The translations under genes were made by a program, and so were the position numbers. Shown here piece after piece: positions 1 through 8,098 of a stretch of DNA of 43,636 nt. Below the pieces are notes generated by a model. It saw only the letters and a program-made list of their open reading frames with translations. It had not been told where the DNA came from and did not search any database. Within the stretch, counting starts at the first letter, position 1. Every line of letters begins with the position of its first letter. The stretch comes from Pseudomonadota bacterium (GTDB lineage: Bacteria; Pseudomonadota; Alphaproteobacteria; Reyranellales; Reyranellaceae): assembly GCA_020160955.1 (NCBI GenBank), contig JAIUOX010000032.1:1-43636 (forward strand). Reading direction: 5' to 3'.

Positions 1-483
1 CGCCAGAAGACGCAGGCGATCGTCAAGCAGGCCTGCCAGAAGGCCGGCATCGACATCGAGATCAAGGCGGTGACGGCGTCGGTGTTCTTCTCGTCGGACG
101 TCGCCAACCCCGACACTTATCCGCACTTCTACGCGGACCTCCAGATGTACAACAACTCAAGCCAGCCGGACCCGGAGATCTTCCTCCGCCAGTTCCTGTC
201 GACGGAGGCGGCCACCAAGGCCAACAAGTGGCAGGGCCGCAACATCACGCGCTGGCAGAACCAGGAGTACGACGACACCCACAAGGCCGCCCAGGTCGAG
301 CTCGACCCGGTCAAGCGCGCCGCGCTGCTGATCAAGTGCAACGAGCTGGCGGTCAACAACCAGGTCGTCATCCCGGTGGTCGCCCGCATGGGCGTCACCG
401 CGGCCAACCACAAGCTGGTGCTGGAGCTCAGCGGCTGGGACAACAACACGTGGGACCTGCAGAACTGGTACCGCGACGCGTGA
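1..483 (+). CDS. ABC transporter substrate-binding protein, SBP_bac_5 family (C-terminal part)
   Basis: Only the last 160 codons are present; the reading frame is open from the first base to a TGA. The visible part matches the C-terminal lobe of periplasmic peptide/opine/nickel-type binding proteins: a stretch on partially unfolded substrate geometry (residues DPEIFLRQF), a helix ending in KRAALLIKCNELAVNN, and the typical closing segment with GWDNNTWDLQNWYRDA. In this family the protein captures oligopeptides or related solutes in the periplasm for an ABC importer. The permease and ATPase genes are not in the window. The next gene, a deacylase/deacetylase-like metalloenzyme 55 bases downstream, may process what is imported; that link is inference from spacing only. 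The substrate cannot be read from this fragment. Confidence 0.85.
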   Translation, partial: RQKTQAIVKQACQKAGIDIEIKAVTASVFFSSDVANPDTYPHFYADLQMYNNSSQPDPEIFLRQFLSTEAATKANKWQGRNITRWQNQEYDDTHKAAQVELDPVKRAALLIKCNELAVNNQVVIPVVARMGVTAANHKLVLELSGWDNNTWDLQNWYRDA

Positions 484-538
484 GTCTCGCATCTCCGGGA
501 TTCGCGCTATAAGCGCGGGTCCCGGAGGCAGAGTACCC

Positions 539-1480
539 ATGTCCGACAATCCGCCGATCGAGTACGACTTTCCCGACATCCGTCGCTGGGAGAAGGGCGA
601 CGCGCCCTACGTCCACGTGCGCGACAGCGGCAAGCCCGGGCCGACCGTGATGGTCGCCTCGCTGACCCACGGCAACGAGGTGTCGGGCGCGATCGTGGTC
701 GACGCGCTGCTGAAGCGCGACCTGCGGCCGAAGACCGGCACGTTGATCTTCAGCTTCAACAACCACGAGGCCTACCACCGCTTCGACCGCGACAACCCGT
801 TCAAGTCGCGCATGGTCGAGGAAGACTTCAACCGCACCTGGGGTCGCCTCGACCAGCCGGCGACCACGGTCGAGACGCGGCGGGCGCAGGAGGTGCGGCC
901 GTTCGTCGAGCGCGCCGACTACCTGCTCGACCTGCACTCAATGCACGACGACTGCGTGCCCCTGATGCTGTGCGGCCCGCTCGACCGCGGCGCCGAGCTG
1001 GCCAGGCGGCTGGGCGCGCCGGCCGACATCGTGCGTGACCGCGGCCACGCCGCCGGCATGCGGATGCGCGACTACGGCGCGTTCGGCGACCCGGCGAGCG
1101 ACCGCACCGCGCTGCTGATCGAGACCGGCCAGCACTGGCGCGCCTCGTCGGTCACGGTGGCCAAGGACGTCACCCACCGCTTCCTCGCCGAGACCGGCAT
1201 CGTCGACCCGGCCGACCTGCCGGCCGACTGGCGCCAGCCGGCGCCGCCGGCCCAGCGCGTCGTGCAGGTGACGCACGCCATCGCGACGAAGCGCGGCAAC
1301 TTCATGCCGGCGCGGCGTTTCATGGGCCAGGAAGTGATCGCCAAGGCGGGCACCGTGCTGGGCCACGACGACGGCGAGCCGGTGACGACGCCCTACGACG
1401 ATTGCGTGCTGGTCATGCCGGCGGTGACGCGGCCGCTGCGCGCCGGCGTCACGATTGTTCGCCTGGGTCGGCTGACTTGA
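539..1480 (+). CDS. Succinylglutamate desuccinylase/aspartoacylase-family zinc deacylase (M14-like)
   Basis: The 313-residue product has the zinc-binding layout of the AstE/AspA family of the M14 metallopeptidase fold: H44 and E47 in the motif THGNEVSG, and a second histidine at H133 in DLHSMHDD. A likely catalytic glutamate lies in LLIETGQHW. Enzymes of this family hydrolyse N-acyl amino acids or small amides in the cytoplasm. The start ATG has a purine-rich GGAGG upstream (CCCGGAGGCAGAG). It lies just downstream of an oligopeptide-type binding protein on the same strand, so the imported solute may be its substrate (inference). Its last 32 bases overlap the end of the convergent murJ gene, leaving no room for a terminator between the two. 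The exact substrate is unknown. Confidence 0.85.
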   Translation: MSDNPPIEYDFPDIRRWEKGDAPYVHVRDSGKPGPTVMVASLTHGNEVSGAIVVDALLKRDLRPKTGTLIFSFNNHEAYHRFDRDNPFKSRMVEEDFNRTWGRLDQPATTVETRRAQEVRPFVERADYLLDLHSMHDDCVPLMLCGPLDRGAELARRLGAPADIVRDRGHAAGMRMRDYGAFGDPASDRTALLIETGQHWRASSVTVAKDVTHRFLAETGIVDPADLPADWRQPAPPAQRVVQVTHAIATKRGNFMPARRFMGQEVIAKAGTVLGHDDGEPVTTPYDDCVLVMPAVTRPLRAGVTIVRLGRLT

Positions 1481-3032
1481 GCCCGGGCGGGCGGCGCACC
1501 ATCGCCTTCAGCTCGCCCAACCGCACGATGCCGAGCGCCGCGCCCAGCCCGCCATAGACCGCGAGGCCGAGCGCGCAGACGCCGGCCAGCACCAGCACGC
1601 CCAGCAGGCTGGCGCGCGACAGCGCGGGCGCCAGGTAGACATGGGCGGCCCACAGCACGCCGGCCATGCCGGCGGTCGCGACCGCCATGCGTCCGCCGCG
1701 CGACAGCAGCCGGGCATCGGCGACCCAGTGGCGGCGGCGGTACAGCACGCCGCCCAGCATCGCCGCGTTCAGCCAGCCCGACAGCGAGGTCGCCAGCGCG
1801 ATGCCGACCTGGGCCAGCGGCGTGCCGTACAGGAAGACGACGTTCAGGATCACGTTCACCACGATGGCGACGACCGCGATATAGAGCGGCGTGCGGGTGT
1901 CCTCGCGCGCGAAGAAGCCGGGCGTCAGCGCCTTGACCAGCACGAAGGCCGGCAGGCCGATCGCGAAGGCGGCCAGCGCGCCGGCGGTGCGCACGGTGTC
2001 GTCGGCGGTGAACTGGCCGCGCTGGAACAGCACCCGGATGATCGGGTCGGCCAGCAGCACCAGCGCCACGGCGGCGGGCAGGCTCAGCACCAGCCCGAAC
2101 TCGATGGCGCGGTTCTGGTTGGCCATCGCCGAGGCCGCCTCGCCGGCCCGCAGCTGGCGGGCGAGCAGCGGCAGCAGCGCCGTGCCGATGGCGATGCCGA
2201 CCACGCCGAGCGGCAGCTGGGCGATGCGGTCGGCGTAGTACAACGCCGAGATCGAGCCGACCGGCAGCAGCGAGGCCCAGACCACGTCGAGCATGGTGCT
2301 GATCTGCTGCACGCCGCCGCCGATCGCCACCGGCGTCGCCAGCTTGACCAGCCGCGCCACCCGCGCCGTCCAGCGCGGCCGCACCAGCGCGATGTGCACG
2401 CCCTCGCGGGCGCAGGCGACGGCCAACCATGCCCATTGCAGCAGGCCGGCGATGGCGACGCCGATCGAGGCGGCGTAGCCGCTGTTGGGCAGCAGCGGCG
2501 TGAGGCCCAGCACCGCGGCGATCAGAGCGAGGTTGAGCAGGATCGGCGTCGCCGCGACGTGGGCGAAGCGGTCGATGCTGTTCAGCACGCCGCCGTACAG
2601 CGAGGCCAGCGAGATGAACAGCAGGTAGGGGAAGGCGATTCGGCCGAACGTGACCGCCATTCCGAAGCTCGCCTCGTCGCGCAGCCCGGGCGCCAGCGCC
2701 GCCAGCACCCACGGCATGCCGATCATCAGCAGGATCGAGAACGGCACCAGCACCAGCAGCAGCGCGGCGTGGGCCTGGCGGGCGAAGGCCAGCGCCTCGG
2801 CCTGGCCCTTCTCCTGCAGCTCGCGCGAGAACAGCGGCACGAAGGCGGCAGAGAAGGCGCCCTCGGCGAACAGGCGGCGGAAGAAGTTGGGCAGCTTGAA
2901 CGCGACGAAGAAAGCGTCGGCCACCGCGCCCGAGCCGAGCACCGCCGACAGCACGATGTCGCGCACGAAGCCGACGACCCGGCTCAGGAGCGTGAACCCG
3001 CCGACGGTGGCGACGGCCCGGCCGAGGCTCAT
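1449..3032 (-). CDS. murJ: Lipid II flippase MurJ (MviN family)
   Basis: The 527-residue polytopic membrane protein begins with the MurJ signature: an N-terminal helix with LLSRVVGFVRD, then ADAFFVAFKLPNFFRRLFAEG and the segment AFVPLF. Length and the many hydrophobic segments (about 14 expected) agree with the MVF/MurJ family, which moves lipid II across the inner membrane for peptidoglycan synthesis. The gene is on the minus strand and its 3' end overlaps the convergent deacylase gene by 32 bases. The start ATG shares bases with the stop of a possible 21-codon leader ORF (ATGA overlap), so translation of murJ may be coupled to it. No trpS or other frequent MurJ neighbour is present. Confidence 0.95.
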   Translation of the reverse strand: MSLGRAVATVGGFTLLSRVVGFVRDIVLSAVLGSGAVADAFFVAFKLPNFFRRLFAEGAFSAAFVPLFSRELQEKGQAEALAFARQAHAALLLVLVPFSILLMIGMPWVLAALAPGLRDEASFGMAVTFGRIAFPYLLFISLASLYGGVLNSIDRFAHVAATPILLNLALIAAVLGLTPLLPNSGYAASIGVAIAGLLQWAWLAVACAREGVHIALVRPRWTARVARLVKLATPVAIGGGVQQISTMLDVVWASLLPVGSISALYYADRIAQLPLGVVGIAIGTALLPLLARQLRAGEAASAMANQNRAIEFGLVLSLPAAVALVLLADPIIRVLFQRGQFTADDTVRTAGALAAFAIGLPAFVLVKALTPGFFAREDTRTPLYIAVVAIVVNVILNVVFLYGTPLAQVGIALATSLSGWLNAAMLGGVLYRRRHWVADARLLSRGGRMAVATAGMAGVLWAAHVYLAPALSRASLLGVLVLAGVCALGLAVYGGLGAALGIVRLGELKAMVRRPPGLKSADPGEQS

Positions 3033-3094
3033 CCCGCCATCACCCCGGAAAAATCGATCGTCACTGCCATAATACCGTCACGGTCAGGGGTCAT
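3029..3094 (-). CDS. Possible 21-residue leader peptide coupled to murJ
   Basis: On the minus strand an ATG preceded by GAGGGAG opens a 21-codon frame (MTPDRDGIMAVTIDFSGVMAG). Its TGA overlaps the murJ ATG in the arrangement ATGA. The frame differs from that of murJ, so it is not an N-terminal extension. The purine-rich site ahead of it is better than the one directly ahead of murJ, which is why translational coupling is plausible. The ORF is very short and could be chance; nothing in its sequence suggests a function on its own. Confidence 0.35.
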   Translation of the reverse strand: MTPDRDGIMAVTIDFSGVMAG

Positions 3095-3148
3095 ATTCTC
3101 CCTCGGTAGCGGCCGGCGACGTAGTGGCCGGATCAACCGCTGCCACGG

Positions 3149-3179
3149 CCGGTCCCTCGCGGGGCCGGTTTTCGTTTTT
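3149..3179 (+). terminator. Rho-independent-type terminator on the plus strand, without a plus-strand gene
   Basis: An 8-pair stem (CCGGTCCC with GGGGCCGG, one T-G wobble) closed by TCGC is followed by TTTTCGTTTTT, which is the layout of an intrinsic terminator for plus-strand transcripts. The neighbouring genes murJ and the flavin monooxygenase are both on the minus strand. Read on the minus strand the hairpin has no downstream T run. It touches the stop codon of the monooxygenase gene. Confidence 0.55.
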
Positions 3180-4441
3180 CAGGCGCCTTCCTGCTGCCGC
3201 TTGTGCAGCGCCAGCAGCGTCTCGCGGTCCTGCATCAGGATCTTCTTGTAGCCGCCCACGATCTCCTCGAGCTCGGCCGCCGGCAGCACGCTCTCGAGGT
3301 CGGTGAAGCCACCCGGCGCGCGCTGCTCGACGATGTCGAGCATGATGTCGATGCCCTTGCGCCGGTTGCCCTCGACGATGCGGGCGTTGATCGGCAGGCG
3401 GCGCTTCTCGTAGGCCTGCAGCGCCGCCTCGGGATCGACGCCGGCGGTCAGTTCCTGGGTGATCGCCTCGCCGTCGAGGATCGCCTGCGACGCGCCGTTC
3501 GAGCCGATCGGGTACATCGGATGGGCGGCGTCGCCCAGCAGGGTGATGCGGCCGTGGCTCCAGCGCGGCAGCGGATCGCGGTCGACCATCGGGAACTCGT
3601 AGATGGCGTGCGCCGCCTTGATCACCGCCGGCACGTCGAGCCACTCGAACTTCCAGTCGGCGAACTTCGGCAGGAAGTCCTCGAGCTTGCCCGGGCGGTT
3701 CCAGTCCTCGCGCGGCAGCATCGCGCTGTCGCCCATGTGCATGTCGCAGATCCAGTTGATCAGCGACTCGCCGCGATCGGCGTGGGCGCGGCTGATCGGG
3801 TAGCAGACGAATTTCTGGTTGTGATGGCCGGCCTGCACCATGGTGTTGCCGCCGAGGAACGGCTTGCCGACGGTGACGCCACGCCACATCAGGATGCCCT
3901 GCCACTTGGGCGGGCCCTCGTTGGGGTAGAAGTGGGCGCGCACCGCCGAGTGGATGCCGTCGGCGCCGATCAGGAGGTCGCCGGTCGCGGTCTCGACGAT
4001 CGCGCCGTCGCGGTCGGCGAAGCGGGCGGTGACCGTGTTGCCCTTCTGCTCGAAGCCCGTGATGCGTCGGCCGAACTTGAGGCGGGCGTCGCCCAGTTCG
4101 CGCCGCGCGGCGTCGAGCAGGATCATCTGCGCCTCGCCGCGATGGATCGAGAACTGCGGCCACGGCAGGCCGGCATGGCGGCCGCGCGGATCGGCCCAGA
4201 TCGTCTGGCCGTGCTTGTTGGCATAGCGCAGCTCGCGCGTCTCGATGGCGACCTTGGCGAGTTCCGGCTCGAGCCCGAGGTTGGCGAGCACGCGCACGGC
4301 ACCGGCCTGGATGTTGATGCCGACGCCCAGCGGCTTCAGCTCGGTGACCGACTCGAAGACTTCGACATCGAAGCCGGCGCGGTGAAGGCACAGCGCGGCG
4401 GTCAGTCCGCCGATGCCGGCCCCGGCGATCAGGATCTTCAT
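3179..4441 (-). CDS. FAD-dependent monooxygenase, PhzS-like (PHBH fold)
   Basis: The 420-residue product is a group A flavin aromatic hydroxylase. It has the N-terminal dinucleotide motif GAGIGG (residues 7-12), the DG motif GADGIHS around D161 and the GD motif LLGDAAHPMYP around D304. Several stretches resemble phenazine hydroxylase PhzS as I remember it: PLGVGINIQ, SIHRGEAQMILL, MWRGVT and YEFPMVDRDPLP. Such enzymes use NAD(P)H and O2 to hydroxylate an aromatic ring. The gene ends a five-gene minus-strand cluster and starts 7 bases after the DUF971 gene. No phenazine genes are nearby, so the substrate is open; a quinone precursor or an aromatic acid are alternatives. The UbiH-type signature after the GD motif is absent. 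Confidence 0.85.
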   Translation of the reverse strand: MKILIAGAGIGGLTAALCLHRAGFDVEVFESVTELKPLGVGINIQAGAVRVLANLGLEPELAKVAIETRELRYANKHGQTIWADPRGRHAGLPWPQFSIHRGEAQMILLDAARRELGDARLKFGRRITGFEQKGNTVTARFADRDGAIVETATGDLLIGADGIHSAVRAHFYPNEGPPKWQGILMWRGVTVGKPFLGGNTMVQAGHHNQKFVCYPISRAHADRGESLINWICDMHMGDSAMLPREDWNRPGKLEDFLPKFADWKFEWLDVPAVIKAAHAIYEFPMVDRDPLPRWSHGRITLLGDAAHPMYPIGSNGASQAILDGEAITQELTAGVDPEAALQAYEKRRLPINARIVEGNRRKGIDIMLDIVEQRAPGGFTDLESVLPAAELEEIVGGYKKILMQDRETLLALHKRQQEGA

Positions 4442-4448
4442 GGTTGCC

Positions 4449-4853
4449 TCAGGAATCGCGGCTCAGGCCGCGGTAGAGCAGGGCGGCCTGGTAGGCGGCC
4501 CACTTCTCGGCGTGGTTGTCGCCGAGCTCGCGCAGGTACGACCAGCTGTAGATGCCGCTGTCGTGCCGGTCGTCGAACACGATGCGGATGGCGTAGTGGC
4601 CGACCGGCTCGATCGCCTCGATCTTCACGTGGCGGCGGCCGGACACGATCTTCTTCTGGTTGGGACCGTGGCCCTGGACCTCGGCCGACGGGCTCTCGAC
4701 CCTGAGGTACTCGGCCGGCAGCGCGTGGGTGACGCCGTCGGAGAACTCGATCTCGAGCCGGGCCTCTTCCTTGAACAGGCGGACCTCGGTCGGCCACGGC
4801 GCGGTGGTCTCGTAGTTGCCCTCGTCGGGCACGGACTTGGGAGGAGAGCTCAC
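4449..4853 (-). CDS. DUF971 (gamma-butyrobetaine hydroxylase N-terminal-like) protein
   Basis: A 134-residue protein with the small DUF971 fold: [19 protein letters not shown] near the start, then [20 protein letters not shown], and the closing [18 protein letters not shown]. The family resembles the N-terminal domain of gamma-butyrobetaine hydroxylases and occurs alone or next to Fe-S assembly genes; its role is not firmly established. I placed the start at a GTG whose first bases overlap the TGA of the upstream Trm112-like gene (GTGA). The longer frame further upstream only runs antisense to or out of frame with that gene. The tight overlap implies translational coupling within the operon. 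Confidence 0.85.
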   Translation of the reverse strand: MSSPPKSVPDEGNYETTAPWPTEVRLFKEEARLEIEFSDGVTHALPAEYLRVESPSAEVQGHGPNQKKIVSGRRHVKIEAIEPVGHYAIRIVFDDRHDSGIYSWSYLRELGDNHAEKWAAYQAALLYRGLSRDS

Positions 4854-5065
4854 GGCACGTCCCTGAGCGGGCGGGCCTCGCTGACCAGCATGATCGGGAT
4901 GCCGTCGCGGATCGGGTAGGCGAGGCCGGCCTTGCGGCTGATCAGCTCGCCGGCCGCCGCGTCGTACTCCAGCGGCCCGTGCGTCGCCGGGCACACCAGG
5001 ATTTCGAGCAGCTTGGGATCGACGCCGGCCCGGCGCGGCGCCGGGTCGTCGGTTTGAGCGGTCAT
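4850..5065 (-). CDS. Trm112-like zinc-ribbon protein (UPF0434/YcaR family)
   Basis: The 71-residue product matches the small Trm112 family: [17 protein letters not shown] followed by [21 protein letters not shown]. In eukaryotes and archaea Trm112 activates several methyltransferases; bacterial homologues are common but less well understood. Here the first half of the ribbon has one cysteine (CPATHG) rather than a CxxC pair, as in many bacterial members, so zinc binding is doubtful. A clear AGGA site precedes the ATG. Its stop overlaps the GTG start of the DUF971 gene. Confidence 0.85.
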   Translation of the reverse strand: MTAQTDDPAPRRAGVDPKLLEILVCPATHGPLEYDAAAGELISRKAGLAYPIRDGIPIMLVSEARPLRDVP

Positions 5066-5147
5066 CTTGGTCCTGCGCTTTCCTCGTCCGCTTATACCAC
5101 GGCCCGGGCGGCGCGGCGCGGCGGCGTCAATTCGCCCGCTGCGGGCG

Positions 5148-5861
5148 CTAGTTCGCCCGCTTGGGCGGGGCGTCCGGGGCCTGTCCGAAGGCCGCCATCT
5201 CGAGCAGCGCGATCAGCAGCTTGGCGCGCGCCGCCGAGTCTGCCGCCTCGAGCAGAGCCTGCTTCTCGGCCGGTCCGAACGGAAGGGCCATCGCCAGCGA
5301 GGTCACGAGGTTGTTGTCGGCGGCCTGCTTCACGGCATCCCAGTCGGTCGACAGGTTGCGGGCGCGGAAGAACGCCGCCAGCGCCGCCATCAGCCGCTCG
5401 CGGTCGAGCGCCACTTCCTCCTCGGCATGGTCGAGGTCGTGGCGGTACGGCGAGAACACCGTCGAGACGCGGCGATAGCCGCCCTGCGCCGGGTCGAGCT
5501 CGCGCACGATCTCGAAGCGGCAGACGCCGCTCAGCGCGAGCAGCAGGCGGCCGTCGTCGGTCTCGTTGAAGCTCGAGATGCGGCCGGCGCAGCCGATGCG
5601 ATGGACCTTGGGCCGCCCGTCGTCGGACGGCATGCCGTCGCCGGCGAAGCCGCCGGGCTGCATCGGCTGGACCATGCCGATCATGCGGTGGCCGGCCAGC
5701 GCGTCGAAGATCATCGCGAGGTAGCGCGGCTCGAAGATGTTGAGCGGCAGCTTGCCGCCGGGCAGCAGCAGCACGCCCGACAGCGGGAAGATCGGCAGCG
5801 TCTCGGGCAGCTGCTCGAAGCTCGGGTCGAAGGGATTGCGTCCCGGCACCCGGTCGGTCAT
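5148..5861 (-). CDS. Lon N-terminal-like (LON substrate-binding domain) protein
   Basis: A 237-residue stand-alone LON domain. The start of the domain is clear ([29 protein letters not shown]), followed by [26 protein letters not shown], and a helical C-terminal half ending in [12 protein letters not shown] and [16 protein letters not shown]. The protease and ATPase domains of Lon are absent, so it is not a protease. Its job is probably recognition of unfolded or specific proteins. It lies 25 bases after the thioredoxin-TPR gene, a pairing often seen in alphaproteobacteria, which suggests a shared role in protein quality control (inference). GGGAG precedes the ATG. Confidence 0.9.
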   Translation of the reverse strand: MTDRVPGRNPFDPSFEQLPETLPIFPLSGVLLLPGGKLPLNIFEPRYLAMIFDALAGHRMIGMVQPMQPGGFAGDGMPSDDGRPKVHRIGCAGRISSFNETDDGRLLLALSGVCRFEIVRELDPAQGGYRRVSTVFSPYRHDLDHAEEEVALDRERLMAALAAFFRARNLSTDWDAVKQAADNNLVTSLAMALPFGPAEKQALLEAADSAARAKLLIALLEMAAFGQAPDAPPKRAN

Positions 5862-5886
5862 GCCCGGTCTCCCTCCCGATCCGGCG

Positions 5887-6816
5887 TCAGGAAAACAGGA
5901 TGGTCGACAGCCGCTTGCGGCCGTCGACGGCGAGGGGATCGCTGAAGCCGAGCGCCTCGAAGAACTTGAGCAGCTGCTGGCGCGCCGCGTCCTCGTTCCA
6001 CTTGCGGTCGGCCTTGATCATGGCGAGCAGCTCGTCGATCGCTTCCTGGCGCTGGTTGGCCGCCCAGTAGGCCATCGCGAGGTCGAGCCGCGACTGCATG
6101 TCCTTCGGATCGGCCGCGGCCTTCGCCTTCAGCTCGTCGAGCGGGCCGGCCTCCTTGGCCTTCTCGGCGAGGTCGATCGCGGCCTGGACGGCGGCGACGT
6201 CGCTGTTGCCCTTGTCCTTGGCCTCGACCTGGGCCAGCAGCTCCTTGGCCTGCTCGAGGTCGCCCGAGGCGACGTGGTAGCGGGCGATGCCGGCCAGCGC
6301 CGTGACGTTGGTCGGATCGAGGCCGAGGATCTCGGAGTAGACGCGGACCGCGAGGTCGAGGTCGTTCTGCGCGACCGCGGCCTTGGCGTGCTCCAGCAGC
6401 TCGGCGATCTCGTTGCCGCCGCCGGGCGCCGCGCCGCCGGTCGCCTGGACCAGGTTGTCGACGAACTGCTTGACCTGGCTCTCGGGCACCGCGCCCATGA
6501 AGCCGTCGACCGGGCGGCCGCCGAAGAAGGCGTAGACCGCCGGGATCGACTGGATGCGCAGCTGCTGGGCCAGCATCTGGTTCTGGTCGATGTTGATCTT
6601 GACCAGCTTGACCGCGCCGTTGGCCGCCTTGACGACCTTCTCGATGGTCGGCTGCAGCGTCTTGCACGGGCCGCACCACGGCGCCCAGAAGTCGACGATC
6701 ACGGGGACGGTGCGCGAGGCCTCCAGCACGTCCTTGGCGAACTTGGTCTGGTCGCTGTCCTTGATGAGATCGGCGGGGGCAGCCTGCGGCGCGGCGCCCT
6801 TCAGCATCGGTTCCAT
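5887..6816 (-). CDS. Thioredoxin-domain TPR protein (CnoX/YbbN-like)
   Basis: Residues about 14-120 form a thioredoxin domain with WCGPC (C48, C51) and the cis-proline segment SIPAVYAFF. Residues about 130-309 are TPR-like helices. This is the CnoX/YbbN architecture, a chaperone-redoxin that protects proteins from oxidative damage. The intact CxxC suggests real redox activity, unlike the E. coli protein, which has lost one cysteine. I chose the ATG that encodes MEPMLKG because it has a GAGG site. The 21 extra codons of the longer frame are arginine-rich and look non-coding. It heads the minus-strand operon that continues into the Lon-N-like gene. Confidence 0.9.
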   Translation of the reverse strand: MEPMLKGAAPQAAPADLIKDSDQTKFAKDVLEASRTVPVIVDFWAPWCGPCKTLQPTIEKVVKAANGAVKLVKINIDQNQMLAQQLRIQSIPAVYAFFGGRPVDGFMGAVPESQVKQFVDNLVQATGGAAPGGGNEIAELLEHAKAAVAQNDLDLAVRVYSEILGLDPTNVTALAGIARYHVASGDLEQAKELLAQVEAKDKGNSDVAAVQAAIDLAEKAKEAGPLDELKAKAAADPKDMQSRLDLAMAYWAANQRQEAIDELLAMIKADRKWNEDAARQQLLKFFEALGFSDPLAVDGRKRLSTILFS

Positions 6817-6922
6817 GGATCCTCGAAACGGGGGAATGGCTTTCGCCCGCAATGTGGCGTCCACCCTGCGCAGGCGCAAGGGGGCCGGGACGGCCGCGCC
6901 GGCGGCCGTCGGTACGGTTTCG

Positions 6923-7255
6923 TCAGCCGCGGACCTGGTGCTTCATCAGCTCGTCGCCGAGCCGGCCGGTGAGGAACAGGAAGCACATGCGGTAGTCGCT
7001 GACCAGCGACCACAGCGGCGCGCCGAAGGTCGCCGGCTTGTTGCGCTCGACGAAGAAGTGCGAGAACCAGGCGAAGCCGTAGCCGGCCAGCGGCACGGCC
7101 ACCAGCCACCACCAGTGCTGCGTCGCGATCGCCCAGCCCAGCACGGCGAGCGACAGGAGCGTGCCGACGTAGTGCAGGGCGCGGGTCTGCGGCTTGCGAT
7201 GCTCCCGCAGGTAGAACGGCCAGAACTCCGCGTAGGACCGGTAAGTCTGAGGCAT
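6923..7255 (-). CDS. DUF962/Mpo1-like membrane protein
   Basis: The 110-residue product has the DUF962 layout: [25 protein letters not shown] at the start, two hydrophobic segments around [12 protein letters not shown] and [15 protein letters not shown], then [13 protein letters not shown] and a final hydrophobic stretch. The conserved histidines (HYVGT and SHFFVE) are retained. The yeast member Mpo1 is an Fe(II)-dependent dioxygenase of 2-hydroxy fatty acids; the bacterial function is not established. The start chosen has AGGGA upstream; an in-frame GTG or ATG 20 codons earlier gives an unlikely basic extension. Confidence 0.85.
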   Translation of the reverse strand: MPQTYRSYAEFWPFYLREHRKPQTRALHYVGTLLSLAVLGWAIATQHWWWLVAVPLAGYGFAWFSHFFVERNKPATFGAPLWSLVSDYRMCFLFLTGRLGDELMKHQVRG

Positions 7256-7370
7256 GGCGATTCCCTGTCTGCGGCCCGGAAGGTGGTCCGGGATGTAACG
7301 GCACGCAAGAGGCAAAATCCGGCTGGACCGGTCGCGGGGGCTGTTGCTTCATGGCGGCCCGGGATTCGGG

Positions 7371-7398
7371 TTGCCGAAACGCCCGGCTGAAATACAAT
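7371..7398 (+). promoter_or_regulatory. Sigma-70-like promoter of the unknown gene/DyP-P450 pair
   Basis: TTGCCG and TACAAT are separated by 16 bases, and the ATG of the first gene lies 28 bases further on behind a GAGGGA site. The hexamers stand out in otherwise GC-rich DNA. Position and spacing fit a housekeeping promoter; this is inferred from the sequence alone. Confidence 0.55.
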
Positions 7399-7426
7399 CA
7401 CCGGTAGAACCACCCGCGAGGGACAC

Positions 7427-8098
7427 ATGGAGTGGGCGAGATCGACGACGCTCGGCGGCGCCACCGAGGTGACGTTGCTGACGCCGATCACGCCGGGGCT
7501 GGTCCCCGGCGAGAAGCGGACCTACGAGCAACGCCTCTCGGCCGGGCTCGAGTCGGTGCAGCGGCGCGTCGCGGCGCGCGTGCCGACGGTGATCGGCGGC
7601 ATGCCGACCATCCACTTCGCGCGCTGGCTGATCCTGCGCCCGGCGCAGTACCTGCAGAACTCGGCGATCGATCCCAAGGACCCGTCGCTGCGCTCGTGGC
7701 TGTTGTTCACCTCGAACTTCGACGGCCAGCTCAAGGACTACCTGCGCGAGTTCTCCGTCTTCCTCGGCGAGGACGTCGACCGCATCTGGGGCAACTGCGA
7801 GGGCTGGCCGAAGGCCGGCTCGCGCAGCTTCGAGGAATACTGGGACTACGCCAAGCGCCACCAGGTCCCGACCGACGCCTTCTACGCCGCCTATCCCGAG
7901 CTCTCGGTCGGACGCATCCGCCAGCTGCAGCGCTTCAAGCGGGCGTTCGACGAGCTGGTCGCGCGCACCCGCCGGCCCGACGGCACCTCGATCGACGGGA
8001 TCGGGCCGCTGCTCGACCGGTTCCTCGCCGAGAACAGCGTCTACGCCAACGATTTCCCGCAGGAAGGGGGCACCTATGTCGGCACGGACGCGACCTGA
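7427..8098 (+). CDS. Conserved-looking protein of unknown function, partner of the DyP-P450 fusion
   Basis: I do not recognise a named family. The 223-residue soluble protein lacks a signal peptide and membrane segments. Its most protein-like stretches are PTIHFARWLIL, then SWLLFTSNFDGQLKDYLREF, then IWGNCEGWPKAGSRSFEEYW and AYPELSVGRIRQLQRFKRAFD. The first two read like paired beta-strand/helix units of a ferredoxin-like (chlorite dismutase/DABB-like) fold, but that is only an impression. It starts 28 bases after a good promoter and its last 23 bases overlap the start of the DyP-P450 gene, so the two are almost certainly co-translated and probably act together. No haem-ligand motif is obvious. 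Confidence 0.8.
   Translation: MEWARSTTLGGATEVTLLTPITPGLVPGEKRTYEQRLSAGLESVQRRVAARVPTVIGGMPTIHFARWLILRPAQYLQNSAIDPKDPSLRSWLLFTSNFDGQLKDYLREFSVFLGEDVDRIWGNCEGWPKAGSRSFEEYWDYAKRHQVPTDAFYAAYPELSVGRIRQLQRFKRAFDELVARTRRPDGTSIDGIGPLLDRFLAENSVYANDFPQEGGTYVGTDAT

Noticed and set aside
1641..3251. Long plus-strand frame opposite murJ
   Set aside because: It is Arg/Gln/His-rich antisense sequence typical of GC-rich coding DNA; murJ on the other strand has clear family motifs throughout.
5131..5150. Small hairpin (GCCCG/CGGGC) between the Trm112-like and Lon-N-like genes
   Set aside because: The stem is only 5-6 bases with no T run; too weak to call a terminator.
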